Assembly: GCF_020618775.1 (NCBI RefSeq)
Contig: NZ_JAESVB010000006.1
Span: forward strand, 212,430 to 276,429
DNA length: 64,000 nucleotides
Reading direction: 5' to 3'
Origin: Acidisoma silvae
Lineage (GTDB): Bacteria; Pseudomonadota; Alphaproteobacteria; Acetobacterales; Acetobacteraceae
A model generated the notes under the pieces. The model was given only the letters and a program-made list of their open reading frames with translations. It did no database searches and was not told where the DNA came from. Below are positions 17,242-25,113 of this stretch, in pieces (position 1 is the first letter of the stretch; every line of letters starts with the position of its first letter). Both the position numbers and the translations under genes were made by a program.

Positions 17242-18600
17242 TCAGACGATCTTGCGAACGGCGTCGACGACCCAGGCCGGCTGCGGCAGCGCCAGCTTTT
17301 CAAGATTGGCGGCATAAGGCAGCGGCACATCCAGCCCATGCACGCGAACCGGGGGGGCGTCCAGGTAATCGAAGCAGTTTTCCATGATCTGCATGGCAAC
17401 TTCGGCGCCGATGCCGGCGAAGGGCCAGCCCTCTTCCACCGTTACCAGGCGGCTGGTCTTCTTGACGCTTTCCACGATGGTCGCGGTATCGAGCGGACGC
17501 AGGCTGCGCAGGTTGATGACCTCGGCGCTGATGCCCTGCTCGGCCAGCGCTTCGGCGGCCTGCATGGCAACGCCGACCATGATGCTGAAGGCGACGATGG
17601 TGACGTGCTCGCCGCGCCGTTCGACCTTGGCCTTGCCGATGGGGAGAATGAAGTCCTCATCCGTGGGGCAGTCGAAGGTCTGGCCGTAGAGGATTTCGTT
17701 TTCCAGCACGATGACCGGGTTGGGGTCACGGATGGCGGCGCGCAGCAGGCCCTTGGCGTCCGCCGCCGACCAGGGGGAGACAACCTTCAGACCGGGGCAA
17801 TGCGCGTACCAGGACGCATAGCACTGGCTGTGCTGGGCCGCGACGCGGGACGCCGCGCCATTGGGGCCACGGAAGGTGATGGGCGCGCCCATCTGGCCGC
17901 CGGACATATACAGCGTCTTGGCGGCGGAGTTGATGATCTGGTCTATCGCCTGCATGGCGAAGTTGAAGGTCATGAATTCCACGATCGGCTTCAGCCCGCT
18001 CATGGCCGCGCCCACGGCCATGCCGGTGAAACCATGTTCGGTGATCGGCGTGTCGATGACGCGGCGAGGACCGAATTCGTCCAGCAGGCCCTGGCTGATC
18101 TTATAGGCGCCCTGATACTGGGCGACTTCCTCACCCATCAGAAACACGTCGCCGTCACGGCGCATCTCGGCCGCCATGGCGTCACGCAGCGCTTCGCGGA
18201 CGGTGATGGGCTTGGTGGCGCCCCAGTCCTTCTCCGGCGCGGCGGCCGCGACCGTGGGGGCCAAGCTCGGGGCGGAATTGGCGACGGGTGCCGGGGCTTC
18301 CGCCACCGGCGCAGGAGCTGCTGCCGGTGCGGCAGCGGCCGACGCGGCAGCGGCCGCGCCATTGCCGCCGATTTCGGCGATCGGCGTGTTCACGGCCACG
18401 CCCTCGGTGCCTTCGGCGACGAGGATGGAGGAGAGCTTGCCCTCATCCACCGCTTCCACTTCCATCGTCGCCTTGTCGGTCTCGATTTCGGCGATGACAT
18501 CGCCGGCCTTGATCTCATCGCCGACATTCTTGAGCCAGCGCGCGAGCTTGCCCTCTGTCATGGTGGGGGACAGAGCGGGCATCAAAATCTGGGTCGCCAT
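17242..18600 (-). CDS. pdhB: Pyruvate dehydrogenase E1 beta subunit with N-terminal lipoyl domain
   Basis: Beta subunit of the alpha2beta2 thiamine-diphosphate decarboxylase. Unlike most homologues it begins with a complete lipoyl domain (residues 1-80, target lysine again in [13 protein letters not shown], nearly the same as in E2), then an Ala/Pro linker, then the E1 beta body from [57 protein letters not shown] and the C-terminal [17 protein letters not shown] are visible. This extra domain is typical of several alphaproteobacteria. Starts 5 bases after the pdhA stop. Confidence 0.96.
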   Translation of the reverse strand: MATQILMPALSPTMTEGKLARWLKNVGDEIKAGDVIAEIETDKATMEVEAVDEGKLSSILVAEGTEGVAVNTPIAEIGGNGAAAAASAAAAPAAAPAPVAEAPAPVANSAPSLAPTVAAAAPEKDWGATKPITVREALRDAMAAEMRRDGDVFLMGEEVAQYQGAYKISQGLLDEFGPRRVIDTPITEHGFTGMAVGAAMSGLKPIVEFMTFNFAMQAIDQIINSAAKTLYMSGGQMGAPITFRGPNGAASRVAAQHSQCYASWYAHCPGLKVVSPWSAADAKGLLRAAIRDPNPVIVLENEILYGQTFDCPTDEDFILPIGKAKVERRGEHVTIVAFSIMVGVAMQAAEALAEQGISAEVINLRSLRPLDTATIVESVKKTSRLVTVEEGWPFAGIGAEVAMQIMENCFDYLDAPPVRVHGLDVPLPYAANLEKLALPQPAWVVDAVRKIV

Positions 18601-18605
18601 AAGGA

Positions 18606-19616
18606 TCAGGCCTCCACCAGGATATCGGTCCAGAGTTCTTTGGGATCGGGTTCGGGGCTGGTCTGCGCGAAATCCGCCGCATCCTGAACCACGGCCTTCA
18701 CCGCATCGTCGATCTTCTTGATCTCGGCCTCGTCCACGCCTTGTGCGGTCAGCAGGTGATGCACGGCCTCGATGCAGTCGCGCTCGCTGCGCATCTTCTG
18801 CACTTCCTCACGCGTGCGGTATTTCGCCGGATCGGACATGGAATGGCCGCGATAGCGGTAGGTCTTCATTTCGAGCAGGAAGGGGCCGTTGCCGGCGCGG
18901 CAATGGGCAATGGCCTGTTCCGCCGCTTCCTTGACGGCGACGACATCCATGCCGTCCACCTGCAGCCCGGGAATGCCCCAAGGGCTGCCGTTTTTGGAGA
19001 GGTCTTTCGACGCTGAGGCGCGCTCGACGCTGGTGCCCATGCCGTAGCGGTTATTCTCGATGACGAAGACGACCGGCAGTTTCAGCAGGGCGGCGAGATT
19101 GAAGCTCTCGAACACCTGGCCCTGGTTGGACGCGCCTTCGCCGAAATAGGTGACGGACACATTGTCATTGCCGCGATACCAGTTGGCGAAGCCGAGGCCG
19201 GCGCCGATGGAGACCTGGGCGCCGACGATGCCGTGGCCGCCGTAGAAGCCGCGGGCCTTGCTGAACATATGCATGGACCCGCCCTTGCCGCGGGAATAGC
19301 CGGTCTCACGGCCGGTCAGCTCGGCCATGACGCCGCGCGCTTCCATGCCGGTGGCCAGCATATGGCCGTGGTCGCGATAGCTGGTGATGACCTGATCACC
19401 CTCCTTCAGCGCCGCCTGCAGGCCCACGACCACCGCCTCCTGGCCGATATAGAGATGGCAGAAGCCGCCGATGAGCCCCATGCCGTAAAGCTGCCCCGCC
19501 TTCTCCTCAAACCGCCGGATCAGCAGCATGTCGTGATAGAAGCGGAGGAGGTCGTCCTTGCCCATTGATACCTCGGGGGTTTTGGTCCGTTTGCGGGGTG
19601 CCGCTGCCTGGGCCAT
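18606..19616 (-). CDS. pdhA: Pyruvate dehydrogenase E1 alpha subunit
   Basis: Alpha subunit carrying the thiamine-diphosphate site. [20 protein letters not shown] starts the fold; GKGGSMHMF, the TPP motif [20 protein letters not shown] followed by PVVFVIENN, and the phosphorylation-loop region [20 protein letters not shown] are all present. The ATG at 19616 is chosen because AGGGAGAAGAGC stands directly before it; an open extension to 19697 is not conserved. First gene of a run pdhA-pdhB-pdhC-GNAT-lpd-lipA-ratA. A 23-bp dyad lies about 100 bases upstream. Confidence 0.97.
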   Translation of the reverse strand: MAQAAAPRKRTKTPEVSMGKDDLLRFYHDMLLIRRFEEKAGQLYGMGLIGGFCHLYIGQEAVVVGLQAALKEGDQVITSYRDHGHMLATGMEARGVMAELTGRETGYSRGKGGSMHMFSKARGFYGGHGIVGAQVSIGAGLGFANWYRGNDNVSVTYFGEGASNQGQVFESFNLAALLKLPVVFVIENNRYGMGTSVERASASKDLSKNGSPWGIPGLQVDGMDVVAVKEAAEQAIAHCRAGNGPFLLEMKTYRYRGHSMSDPAKYRTREEVQKMRSERDCIEAVHHLLTAQGVDEAEIKKIDDAVKAVVQDAADFAQTSPEPDPKELWTDILVEA

Positions 19617-19714
19617 GCTCTTCTCCCTGTCGCCGGTTCTAGGCCCGTCGTCGAAAACTCTGGTCCGACACCTAGCCATTCCTGTCCGCCGCCACAAGTC
19701 GATGGCGAAAAAGC

Positions 19715-19737
19715 CTTATGTTGCAATGCAATATAAG
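19715..19737. promoter_or_regulatory. 23-bp dyad upstream of pdhA, candidate operator
   Basis: The sequence has the form CTTAT-g-TTGCA-a-TGCAA-t-ATAAG, two perfectly matched half-sites of 5+5 bases separated by single unpaired positions. It begins 99 bases before the pdhA start codon on the promoter side, within an AT-rich stretch. Symmetry of this length by chance is improbable in high-GC DNA; it most likely binds a dimeric repressor or activator of the pyruvate dehydrogenase operon. Which regulator is unknown. The remaining intergenic DNA to 19985 is AT-rich, with two AAATTTTGTT direct repeats (19922, 19945) and GTTAG/CTAAC (19952-19966), and no gene. Confidence 0.6.
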
Positions 19738-19985
19738 ACGTTAACTGATTTGTGGTTAAGTCCCTGATCGGCCTGTCCGGCGCCGGGCGGAGCTCGACAC
19801 GGCATTACCCATCTGCCCCTTATTTCGACCGGTTGTTGCCGGAATCCGCGCCTTGCCTTCTCAACTCTTGCGGAAACGGGCTCTCGGCCCGCTGAAACAG
19901 TGAGGATTACGGCGCGGTGTAAAATTTTGTTGCAATTTCATTCCAAATTTTGTTAGTTAATCTAACATTTTGTGGCTGATATGCC

Positions 19986-21125
19986 ATGCCAGAGACCGAT
20001 CCGCCACCCTTCACGCATCTGCGCCTGCTCTTCTGCTTCGTGCCGAAGGGCGCAAGCCTGCCAGCCGATTGGGCCGCCGCCCATCCCGGTTCGATGAAAT
20101 TTCCGGCGTCCTTGCGCATGCGTCCGGGCAGCGCTCTGCCGCCTGCATTGCTGCCGATCTCTCCGGGCGACGATTGGCTGCCTCCGGACGAGACGGCCAC
20201 CTCAGTGGCTCATGCCGACGCGCAGCAGTTCCAGCCGCATGACGCCCGATCGGTGGTACCGCGCATCGCCAGACCGCCCCGACAGCCGCCGCGCCTGCCA
20301 GCGCACCGGACGCCGATGCCTGGCACCTATACCGATCCCAAGACGCTGCTGGCGGCCTTCGGCGGCACGACCGCGCGCGCTGAAGGCCGGGCCGTGCTGA
20401 TCCGCTCGGCGCAGGTGATGTTGGATGAACTGGCAAGCCAGGAAGCCGCACGAGCGGCGGCTGTGGCCCTGGACAGTCTCGCGGAACTCGCCCCGCCACT
20501 TGCCGCTGGCGCGATCCTGCTGCGACCGGAGCCGGCCGGCGCGGGCGAGGAACAGGCGCTGCGCCACGCGTTGGTGGAACTCCGCGCGAAAGGCCAACGG
20601 TCTTTCGATATGCCGCCACCCAGTCCGCCTTTACCCGGTCTGGTGCCGCCGGACCAACCAAGACGCAAACCCGGCGAAAGCGGCTTCACGCCATCGCCAC
20701 CCGCAAAACGGAATCCAGGCTACACTCCTGCCCTGCCACCGGTCCTCGTTCGCCCTGGCCGCCCCACGACCGAGAACAAGCCGATCATTCTCGACAGCAG
20801 GAAGGACGAACCAAGCTATAATGGCGAAACAGAGCTTTCTAGGATTTTAGTCCCAGGCGGAAAAAGAGTTGGATGGGTAGAAGGCTCGAATAAAAACGTG
20901 AGAACCGTCACACCTGACCAGTTCGAGAAAATTAAGCAGGAACTTCTCCAAGACGCTCGCGAACTTCAGACAGATGAAAGCTACGATGGCGATATATATG
21001 AGTTGTCTGATGGTGAGATTTTCGGCATCCGCATGAGCGTTCAGCACGGAATAACCATCGATATTCACTATTCAAAAACAACACGCATTAACCGAAACTT
21101 TAAAGTTCATCAAAATGCCCCCTGA
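19986..21125 (+). CDS. Candidate polymorphic toxin with exchangeable C-terminal domain
   Basis: A 379-residue protein I do not recognise as a whole. Residues 1-265 are Ala/Pro-rich with PPSPPLP and similar linker runs and no signal peptide. From about residue 265 (base 20780) the DNA abruptly becomes AT-richer and the protein polar and compact, ending in YELSDGEIFGIRMSVQHGIT then IDIHYSKTTRINRNFKVH. That D-G-x-I-x-G-x-R-x-S-x-x-x-x-x-TIDI pattern is like the toxic tips of secreted polymorphic (CDI/Rhs-type) proteins. The stop overlaps the start of the next small gene, as immunity genes often do. Toxin function is inference from architecture and neighbours; enzymatic activity is not identifiable. 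Confidence 0.5.
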   Translation: MPETDPPPFTHLRLLFCFVPKGASLPADWAAAHPGSMKFPASLRMRPGSALPPALLPISPGDDWLPPDETATSVAHADAQQFQPHDARSVVPRIARPPRQPPRLPAHRTPMPGTYTDPKTLLAAFGGTTARAEGRAVLIRSAQVMLDELASQEAARAAAVALDSLAELAPPLAAGAILLRPEPAGAGEEQALRHALVELRAKGQRSFDMPPPSPPLPGLVPPDQPRRKPGESGFTPSPPAKRNPGYTPALPPVLVRPGRPTTENKPIILDSRKDEPSYNGETELSRILVPGGKRVGWVEGSNKNVRTVTPDQFEKIKQELLQDARELQTDESYDGDIYELSDGEIFGIRMSVQHGITIDIHYSKTTRINRNFKVHQNAP

Positions 21126-21483
21126 GCCGATGCATCGATTGGACGATGTCACGCTGACCGAATGGATCAACCTTGTTCCGGGGGAATTGCCGATCGACGC
21201 CGTAGGACTGTGGCAGATCATCCCTACCCTGCAACATGACTTTGGGCTTGAGGGCGAAAAACTGACCGAAGCCGTGAAACGTACCATAATCACGTTGATC
21301 CAGCATGGTGCAAAGCCGGTTCGCGGCGGCCGAGGCACCGGGCGTGACTGGATCGAACAACCTCATTACGGATCAACCCCTGAAGAGATAGCCCGTAAAA
21401 TCATCATTGAATGGAGCGGCTGGAGCTTCGCCGAACCTGCTCTCGGCGGCCTGTGGTTTGCTCTGCCGGAACTGTTTGGCTGA
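21115..21483 (+). CDS. Small acidic protein, candidate immunity protein
   Basis: A 122-residue cytoplasmic protein overlapping the preceding gene by 11 bases (ATG 21115; an in-frame ATG at 21130 is possible and lies just after that stop). Features: LTEWINLVPGELPIDAVGLW, HDFGLEGEKLTEAVKRTI, and a C-terminal WSGWSFAEPALGGLWFALPE. No enzyme motif or membrane segment. Position, size and overlap with the candidate toxin suggest it neutralises the toxin; the sequence resembles other small proteins found beside polymorphic toxins, but I cannot name a family. Confidence 0.55.
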   Translation: MPPEPMHRLDDVTLTEWINLVPGELPIDAVGLWQIIPTLQHDFGLEGEKLTEAVKRTIITLIQHGAKPVRGGRGTGRDWIEQPHYGSTPEEIARKIIIEWSGWSFAEPALGGLWFALPELFG

Positions 21484-21550
21484 ACACATGTCCCTAAGCA
21501 TAGCGTCGCTTCATCCGATAATTCTAATCGATCAAATCTTGAACTATAAT

Positions 21551-21875
21551 CAGCGGCGGTGAGGATGCAAACGCGCTTCAACTTTCCCTTTCCGCTGAAG
21601 CGAAGAAACGCATAGCGGTTATTCTCAGCGAATTCAGAAGCCGCTTTCACAAGGAGGGGATACCCGCGCTCATGTGGCTCGACTCATCTTTGAACAAGGG
21701 CGCGATTGAGTCACAGCCTGCCATCGGCTTGTACGACGAGAAAGATGATATCGCTCCTGGCGATTTACTGATTGTGGACGGAATTGAGATAGCCATCGCC
21801 GTTGCGGATGATGATTTCATGCGCTTTCGCGGAAAGAATTTAGACTATGAAAGCGGACGCTTCGTACTGAGGTAA
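21551..21875 (+). pseudogene. ORF without a clear start, possible second immunity gene or remnant
   Basis: In this frame the DNA is open from just after a TGA at about 21540 to the stop at 21875 and reads coding-like: GGEDANALQLSLSAEAKKRI, VILSEFRSRFHKEGIPAL, then LIVDGIEIAIAVADDDFM. The only ATG is internal (21672), 14 bases after AAGGAGGGG, giving 67 residues. Either translation starts there, or a rare codon is used upstream, or the 5' end was lost when the cassette was assembled. Function unknown; its place in the toxin neighbourhood suggests an immunity-like role. Confidence 0.4.
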
Positions 21876-21912
21876 ATATTTCACCTATTGCTTACCTTTG
21901 AAAAAAATCACC

Positions 21913-22170
21913 ATGGCAAATGTCTCATACAACGCCGCAAGTATGGCGTCCCGGCACAATCGCCGTGCCGTAGAAGAGAGCGAATTTTGCGGATGCTTCT
22001 ATTGCTGCAAACTATTTGCACCGCACAAAATCATTGCTTGGACAGACGATGGCGCGACGGCCCTTTGTCCGTATTGCAGCGTCGATGCCGTTCTACCAAC
22101 GAGAACCGTTGCCGTGACGGTGGAACTGCTCGCTGATCTGAAGAAGACGGCTTTCGGTTCCGGTCTTTAG
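21913..22170 (+). CDS. Small zinc-ribbon-like cytoplasmic protein of the toxin/immunity neighbourhood
   Basis: An 85-residue protein from ATG 21913 (a TTG 15 bases upstream is the alternative). It carries ESEFCGCFYCCKLFAPHKII then WTDDGATALCPYCSVDAVL, a C-x-C-x-x-C/C ... C-x-x-C pattern that can bind zinc. Small proteins of this type with the FCGCFYC...ALCPYC signature are commonly annotated as cytoplasmic proteins and often sit in polymorphic toxin loci as immunity-like partners; that role here is inferred. It is followed by a strong palindrome that can end its transcript. Confidence 0.65.
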   Translation: MANVSYNAASMASRHNRRAVEESEFCGCFYCCKLFAPHKIIAWTDDGATALCPYCSVDAVLPTRTVAVTVELLADLKKTAFGSGL

Positions 22171-22202
22171 TTTCGCGAACTTGTTTGGAATAGCCTCGTC
22201 CC

Positions 22203-22230
22203 CGTCATCCCCGCGCATGCGGGGATGACG
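22203..22230. repeat. GTCAT...ATGAC palindromic repeat, short form; probable bidirectional terminator
   Basis: CGTCATCCCCGC (22203-22214) pairs perfectly with GCGGGGATGACG (22219-22230) around a 4-nt loop. It lies between two convergent genes. Its ends match those of the two longer repeats at 26822 and 28955, so it is probably a minimal member of the same dispersed family. Confidence 0.65.
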
Positions 22231-22256
22231 TTGCTGCGACAAAAACCCGACGGACG

Positions 22257-23030
22257 CTAGAACCCGCGCACGACCTCGAAGGTCGCGACGTCGATCATGA
22301 AGCTGCCGTCGGCTTCGATGGCGAAATGCCGGCGCACGGGCTCCGCCATCGCGCCCTGCAAGGCGCGGATGGCGTTCGCCATCACCTCCGGCGTGCGCAT
22401 CCGGGCGATCCAGGTCGTGAAATCCATGCGCAGGCGGTGCCGGCGCGTGGCCTGCACCATGAAGCCGCTATCGGCCAAAGTGGCTTCCCATTCGCCAGCG
22501 CTGTAGTCCCGCACATGCGAGGTATCGCGCAGCACTTCCACCGATTGCAGATAGGTATCCAGCGCAGGCGCGCCGGGTGACACGACATCGATAAAGACGC
22601 CGCGACCGCCGGGACGCATGACGCGATGCGCCTCCTGCAGGCCGGCACGCCAGCCTGTCCAGTGATGCGCGCTGAAGCGCGAGACGACCCAGTCAAAACT
22701 GCCGTCCTCGAAGGGCAGCGCTTCGGCCTCACCCTGCTCGGTCAGCAGATTGTCCAAGCCGCGCTCGCCCGCCGCATGCGCCACGACGGACAGCATTTCC
22801 GGTGACAGGTCATAGGCCACGACCTCGCGCACGAAGGGCGCCGCCGCGAAGGACATATGCCCGCCGCCGCAGCCCATATCCAGCACGCGGCTGCCGGCCC
22901 CGTCTTCCACCAGCATGGCCGAGAAATGCGCCAGATCCTCGCCCTGCGCATGAACCGCACTGGTCAGATATTCGGCGGCGCGCGGCCCGAACTGATTTTC
23001 GACCGTTTCCGCCTGGCTGATGCCGTTCAT
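22257..23030 (-). CDS. Class I SAM-dependent methyltransferase
   Basis: A 257-residue Rossmann-fold methyltransferase (Methyltransf_11/UbiE-like). SAM-binding motif I is [19 protein letters not shown] (about residues 50-68), followed by acidic [13 protein letters not shown], motif [22 protein letters not shown] and motif [16 protein letters not shown]. The substrate (small molecule, quinone or lipid) is not evident. Its start overlaps the leuA stop by 4 bases, so it is co-transcribed with leuA without an obvious metabolic link. Confidence 0.87.
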   Translation of the reverse strand: MNGISQAETVENQFGPRAAEYLTSAVHAQGEDLAHFSAMLVEDGAGSRVLDMGCGGGHMSFAAAPFVREVVAYDLSPEMLSVVAHAAGERGLDNLLTEQGEAEALPFEDGSFDWVVSRFSAHHWTGWRAGLQEAHRVMRPGGRGVFIDVVSPGAPALDTYLQSVEVLRDTSHVRDYSAGEWEATLADSGFMVQATRRHRLRMDFTTWIARMRTPEVMANAIRALQGAMAEPVRRHFAIEADGSFMIDVATFEVVRGF

Positions 23031-24721
23031 TTCGCCACTCCCATATCGCTGTCGGCGTTATTGGCGGCGCTCAGCACCGCGCGCATGGACGCCTCGCCGC
23101 TATCGACGTCGATACCGACGCCGAAGACGGATTTGCCATCCGGCAGCACGCATTCGACATAGGCCGCCGCCTGCGTGCCGGACCCGGTGCCGATGGCATG
23201 TTCGTCGTAATTGACGATATCCAGATGCATACCGAAATTGGTGTTCAGCGCATCGACGAAGCTGGACAGCGGACCATTGCCCTGGCCGGTGATGCTGCGC
23301 GTCTGCCCGTCGACCTCGACGCGGCCGGTAAAGGTGCGCGGCGCGCCGGACTTATCAACACCCGAGACGCTGTAATCGACCAGCGAGAAGCGCCCCGACC
23401 CGTCCAGACCATAGGTGTGACGGAAGGCTTCCACGATGACCGCCGTCGTCGTCTCGCGCTTCGTGCGGTCGGCAATTTCCTGCACGACGCGGCTGAAGGC
23501 GATCTGAAACCGGCGCGGCAGGCGCAGGCCCTGATCCTGCTCCAGCACCCAGGCGACGCCGCCCTTGCCGGACTGGCTGTTGACGCGAATGACGGCCTCG
23601 TACGAGCAGCCGATATCCGCCGGATCGATGGGCAGATAAGGCACTTCCCAGATGGCATCGTTCTGCTTCTTGCGGGCGGCGAAACCCTTCTTGATCGCAT
23701 CCTGATGCGATCCCGAGAAAGCGGTGAAGACCAGTTCGCCCGCATAGGGATGACGCGGATGGACCGCGATCTGGTTGCAATGCTCCACCGTGCTGACGAC
23801 CTTCCGCATGTCCGAAAAATCCAGCTCCGGATCGACGCCCTGGGTGTACATATTCATCGCCATGGTGACGATATCGACATTGCCGGTACGCTCGCCATTG
23901 CCGAACAGGCAGCCCTCAACACGATCGGCGCCCGCCATCAGGCCCAGTTCGGCCGCCGCGATGCCGGTGCCGCGATCATTATGCGGATGCAGAGAGATGA
24001 TGGCGCAATCGCGCCGGGTCATAGTCCGGCAGAACCATTCGATCTGATCGGCATGAACGTTCGGCGTCGCCACTTCCACCGTCGCCGGCAGGTTGAGGAT
24101 GATCGGGCGTTCCGGCGTCGGCTGCCAGACATCCATCACCGCTTCGCAGATTTCCAGCGCGAATTCCGGCTCGGTGAAGGAAAACGTCTCGGGCGAATAC
24201 TGATAGGTCCAGATCGTTTCCGGGTGCTGTTCCGTGAGTTCCTTGATCAGCTTCGTGCCGGATACCGCCAGCGCGATGGTGCCGGCCTTGTCCTGATTGA
24301 AGACCAGGCGGCGGAAGACTTCGGACGTCGCGTTATACAGATGCACGATGGCGCGATGCGCGCCGGCCAGGCTTTCGATCGTCGGGCGGATCAGCTCTTC
24401 CCGGCTTTGCGTCAGAACCTGGATGGCGACGTCTTCCGGGATCAAATTGCCGTCGATCAGGCTGCGGACGAAATCGTAATCGGTCTGGGAGGCGGAAGGG
24501 AAACCGACTTCGATTTCCTTGAAGCCGGTCTTGATCAGCAGGTCGAAGAAGCGGCGCTTGCGCTCCCCGTCCATGGGGTCGATCAGCGACTGATTGCCGT
24601 CGCGCAGGTCAACCGCGCACCAGCGCGGCGCGTGGGTGATGCGCTTGCTGGGCCATTGCCGGTCCGGCAGGTCGACGGTCGCGAAGGGGCGGTATTTGGA
24701 AGCCGGATTGGTGATCATCAT
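23027..24721 (-). CDS. leuA: 2-isopropylmalate synthase
   Basis: First committed enzyme of leucine synthesis: acetyl-CoA plus 2-oxoisovalerate. The 564-residue product is of the long LeuA form: [20 protein letters not shown] (metal/substrate motif), [36 protein letters not shown] (metal-binding HxH and catalytic part), [17 protein letters not shown], and a C-terminal allosteric LeuA-dimer domain (from about 440) that mediates leucine feedback inhibition. ATG 24721; a second ATG follows immediately. A leucine-rich leader peptide with hairpins lies upstream, implying attenuation in addition to feedback control. Confidence 0.96.
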   Translation of the reverse strand: MMITNPASKYRPFATVDLPDRQWPSKRITHAPRWCAVDLRDGNQSLIDPMDGERKRRFFDLLIKTGFKEIEVGFPSASQTDYDFVRSLIDGNLIPEDVAIQVLTQSREELIRPTIESLAGAHRAIVHLYNATSEVFRRLVFNQDKAGTIALAVSGTKLIKELTEQHPETIWTYQYSPETFSFTEPEFALEICEAVMDVWQPTPERPIILNLPATVEVATPNVHADQIEWFCRTMTRRDCAIISLHPHNDRGTGIAAAELGLMAGADRVEGCLFGNGERTGNVDIVTMAMNMYTQGVDPELDFSDMRKVVSTVEHCNQIAVHPRHPYAGELVFTAFSGSHQDAIKKGFAARKKQNDAIWEVPYLPIDPADIGCSYEAVIRVNSQSGKGGVAWVLEQDQGLRLPRRFQIAFSRVVQEIADRTKRETTTAVIVEAFRHTYGLDGSGRFSLVDYSVSGVDKSGAPRTFTGRVEVDGQTRSITGQGNGPLSSFVDALNTNFGMHLDIVNYDEHAIGTGSGTQAAAYVECVLPDGKSVFGVGIDVDSGEASMRAVLSAANNADSDMGVAK

Positions 24722-24804
24722 GGCAGTCTCTAGTCCTCTAGTCCTTCAGGGCAGCGTCAGGCGGATCAGGACGGCGTCATACGGTCGCGGGCTGGCCGTT
24801 CAGC

Positions 24805-24937
24805 GCACGCGACCGCATCGAAGTCGCGGCAGCGCACGCCTGGGCATCCAAGCGGTGTGGCGATGAGGGCAGAGACGAGACATGGGTCGGATACTTCCGG
24901 CAACGACGATCGGTGAGGCAGCGCGGATTGTCCGCGC
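24805..24937 (-). promoter_or_regulatory. leuA leader hairpins (candidate attenuator)
   Basis: Between the leader peptide and leuA several hairpins can form on the transcribed strand: GCGCGGA/TCCGCGC with a 3-nt loop (24921-24937), and CGCGAC/GTCGCG around 24810-24830 flanked by AGCGCACGC direct repeats. A further small stem CCTCT-GAAA-GAGG spans the leader peptide stop (24952-24964 region). These could serve as alternative pause, antiterminator and terminator stems. No classic U-tract terminator was found, so the exact mechanism is uncertain; termination or start-site occlusion are both possible. Confidence 0.45.
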
Positions 24938-24959
24938 GCGGCAGAACAAACGGCCTCTT

Positions 24960-25028
24960 TCAGAGGACCGCGGTGGTAAGTCGCCGAAGGAGCGCAAGCG
25001 CGCTCGTGGGGATGTTCTGCATCGTCAT
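24960..25028 (-). CDS. leuL: leuA leader peptide
   Basis: A 22-codon ORF on the minus strand (ATG at 25028, or the in-frame ATG at 25022; stop TGA at 24960) ending in SALALLRRLTTAVL. Five of its last 12 codons are leucine (CTT, CTC, CTT, CTC types), plus Val and Ile earlier. Position about 240 bases before leuA and hairpins directly downstream fit ribosome-mediated attenuation of branched-chain amino-acid genes, known in many proteobacteria. Leucyl-tRNA shortage would stall the ribosome on the Leu codons. The upstream ribosome-binding site is weak (GAAGGCAC). Confidence 0.7.
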   Translation of the reverse strand: MTMQNIPTSALALLRRLTTAVL

Positions 25029-25113
25029 AACGACGAGACCGTGCCTTCGCGGCAAGGTTCACGCAACCAAAGGTCGCGCAGGTGTCCTATGCGCGCAGGT
25101 TTATTCCGCGACT

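Noticed and set aside
17338..18687. 449-codon plus-strand frame over pdhB
   Set aside because: Antisense shadow of pdhB; His/Asp/Gly-rich low-quality sequence.
23198..24733. 511-codon plus-strand frame
   Set aside because: Antisense to leuA, which has every conserved motif.
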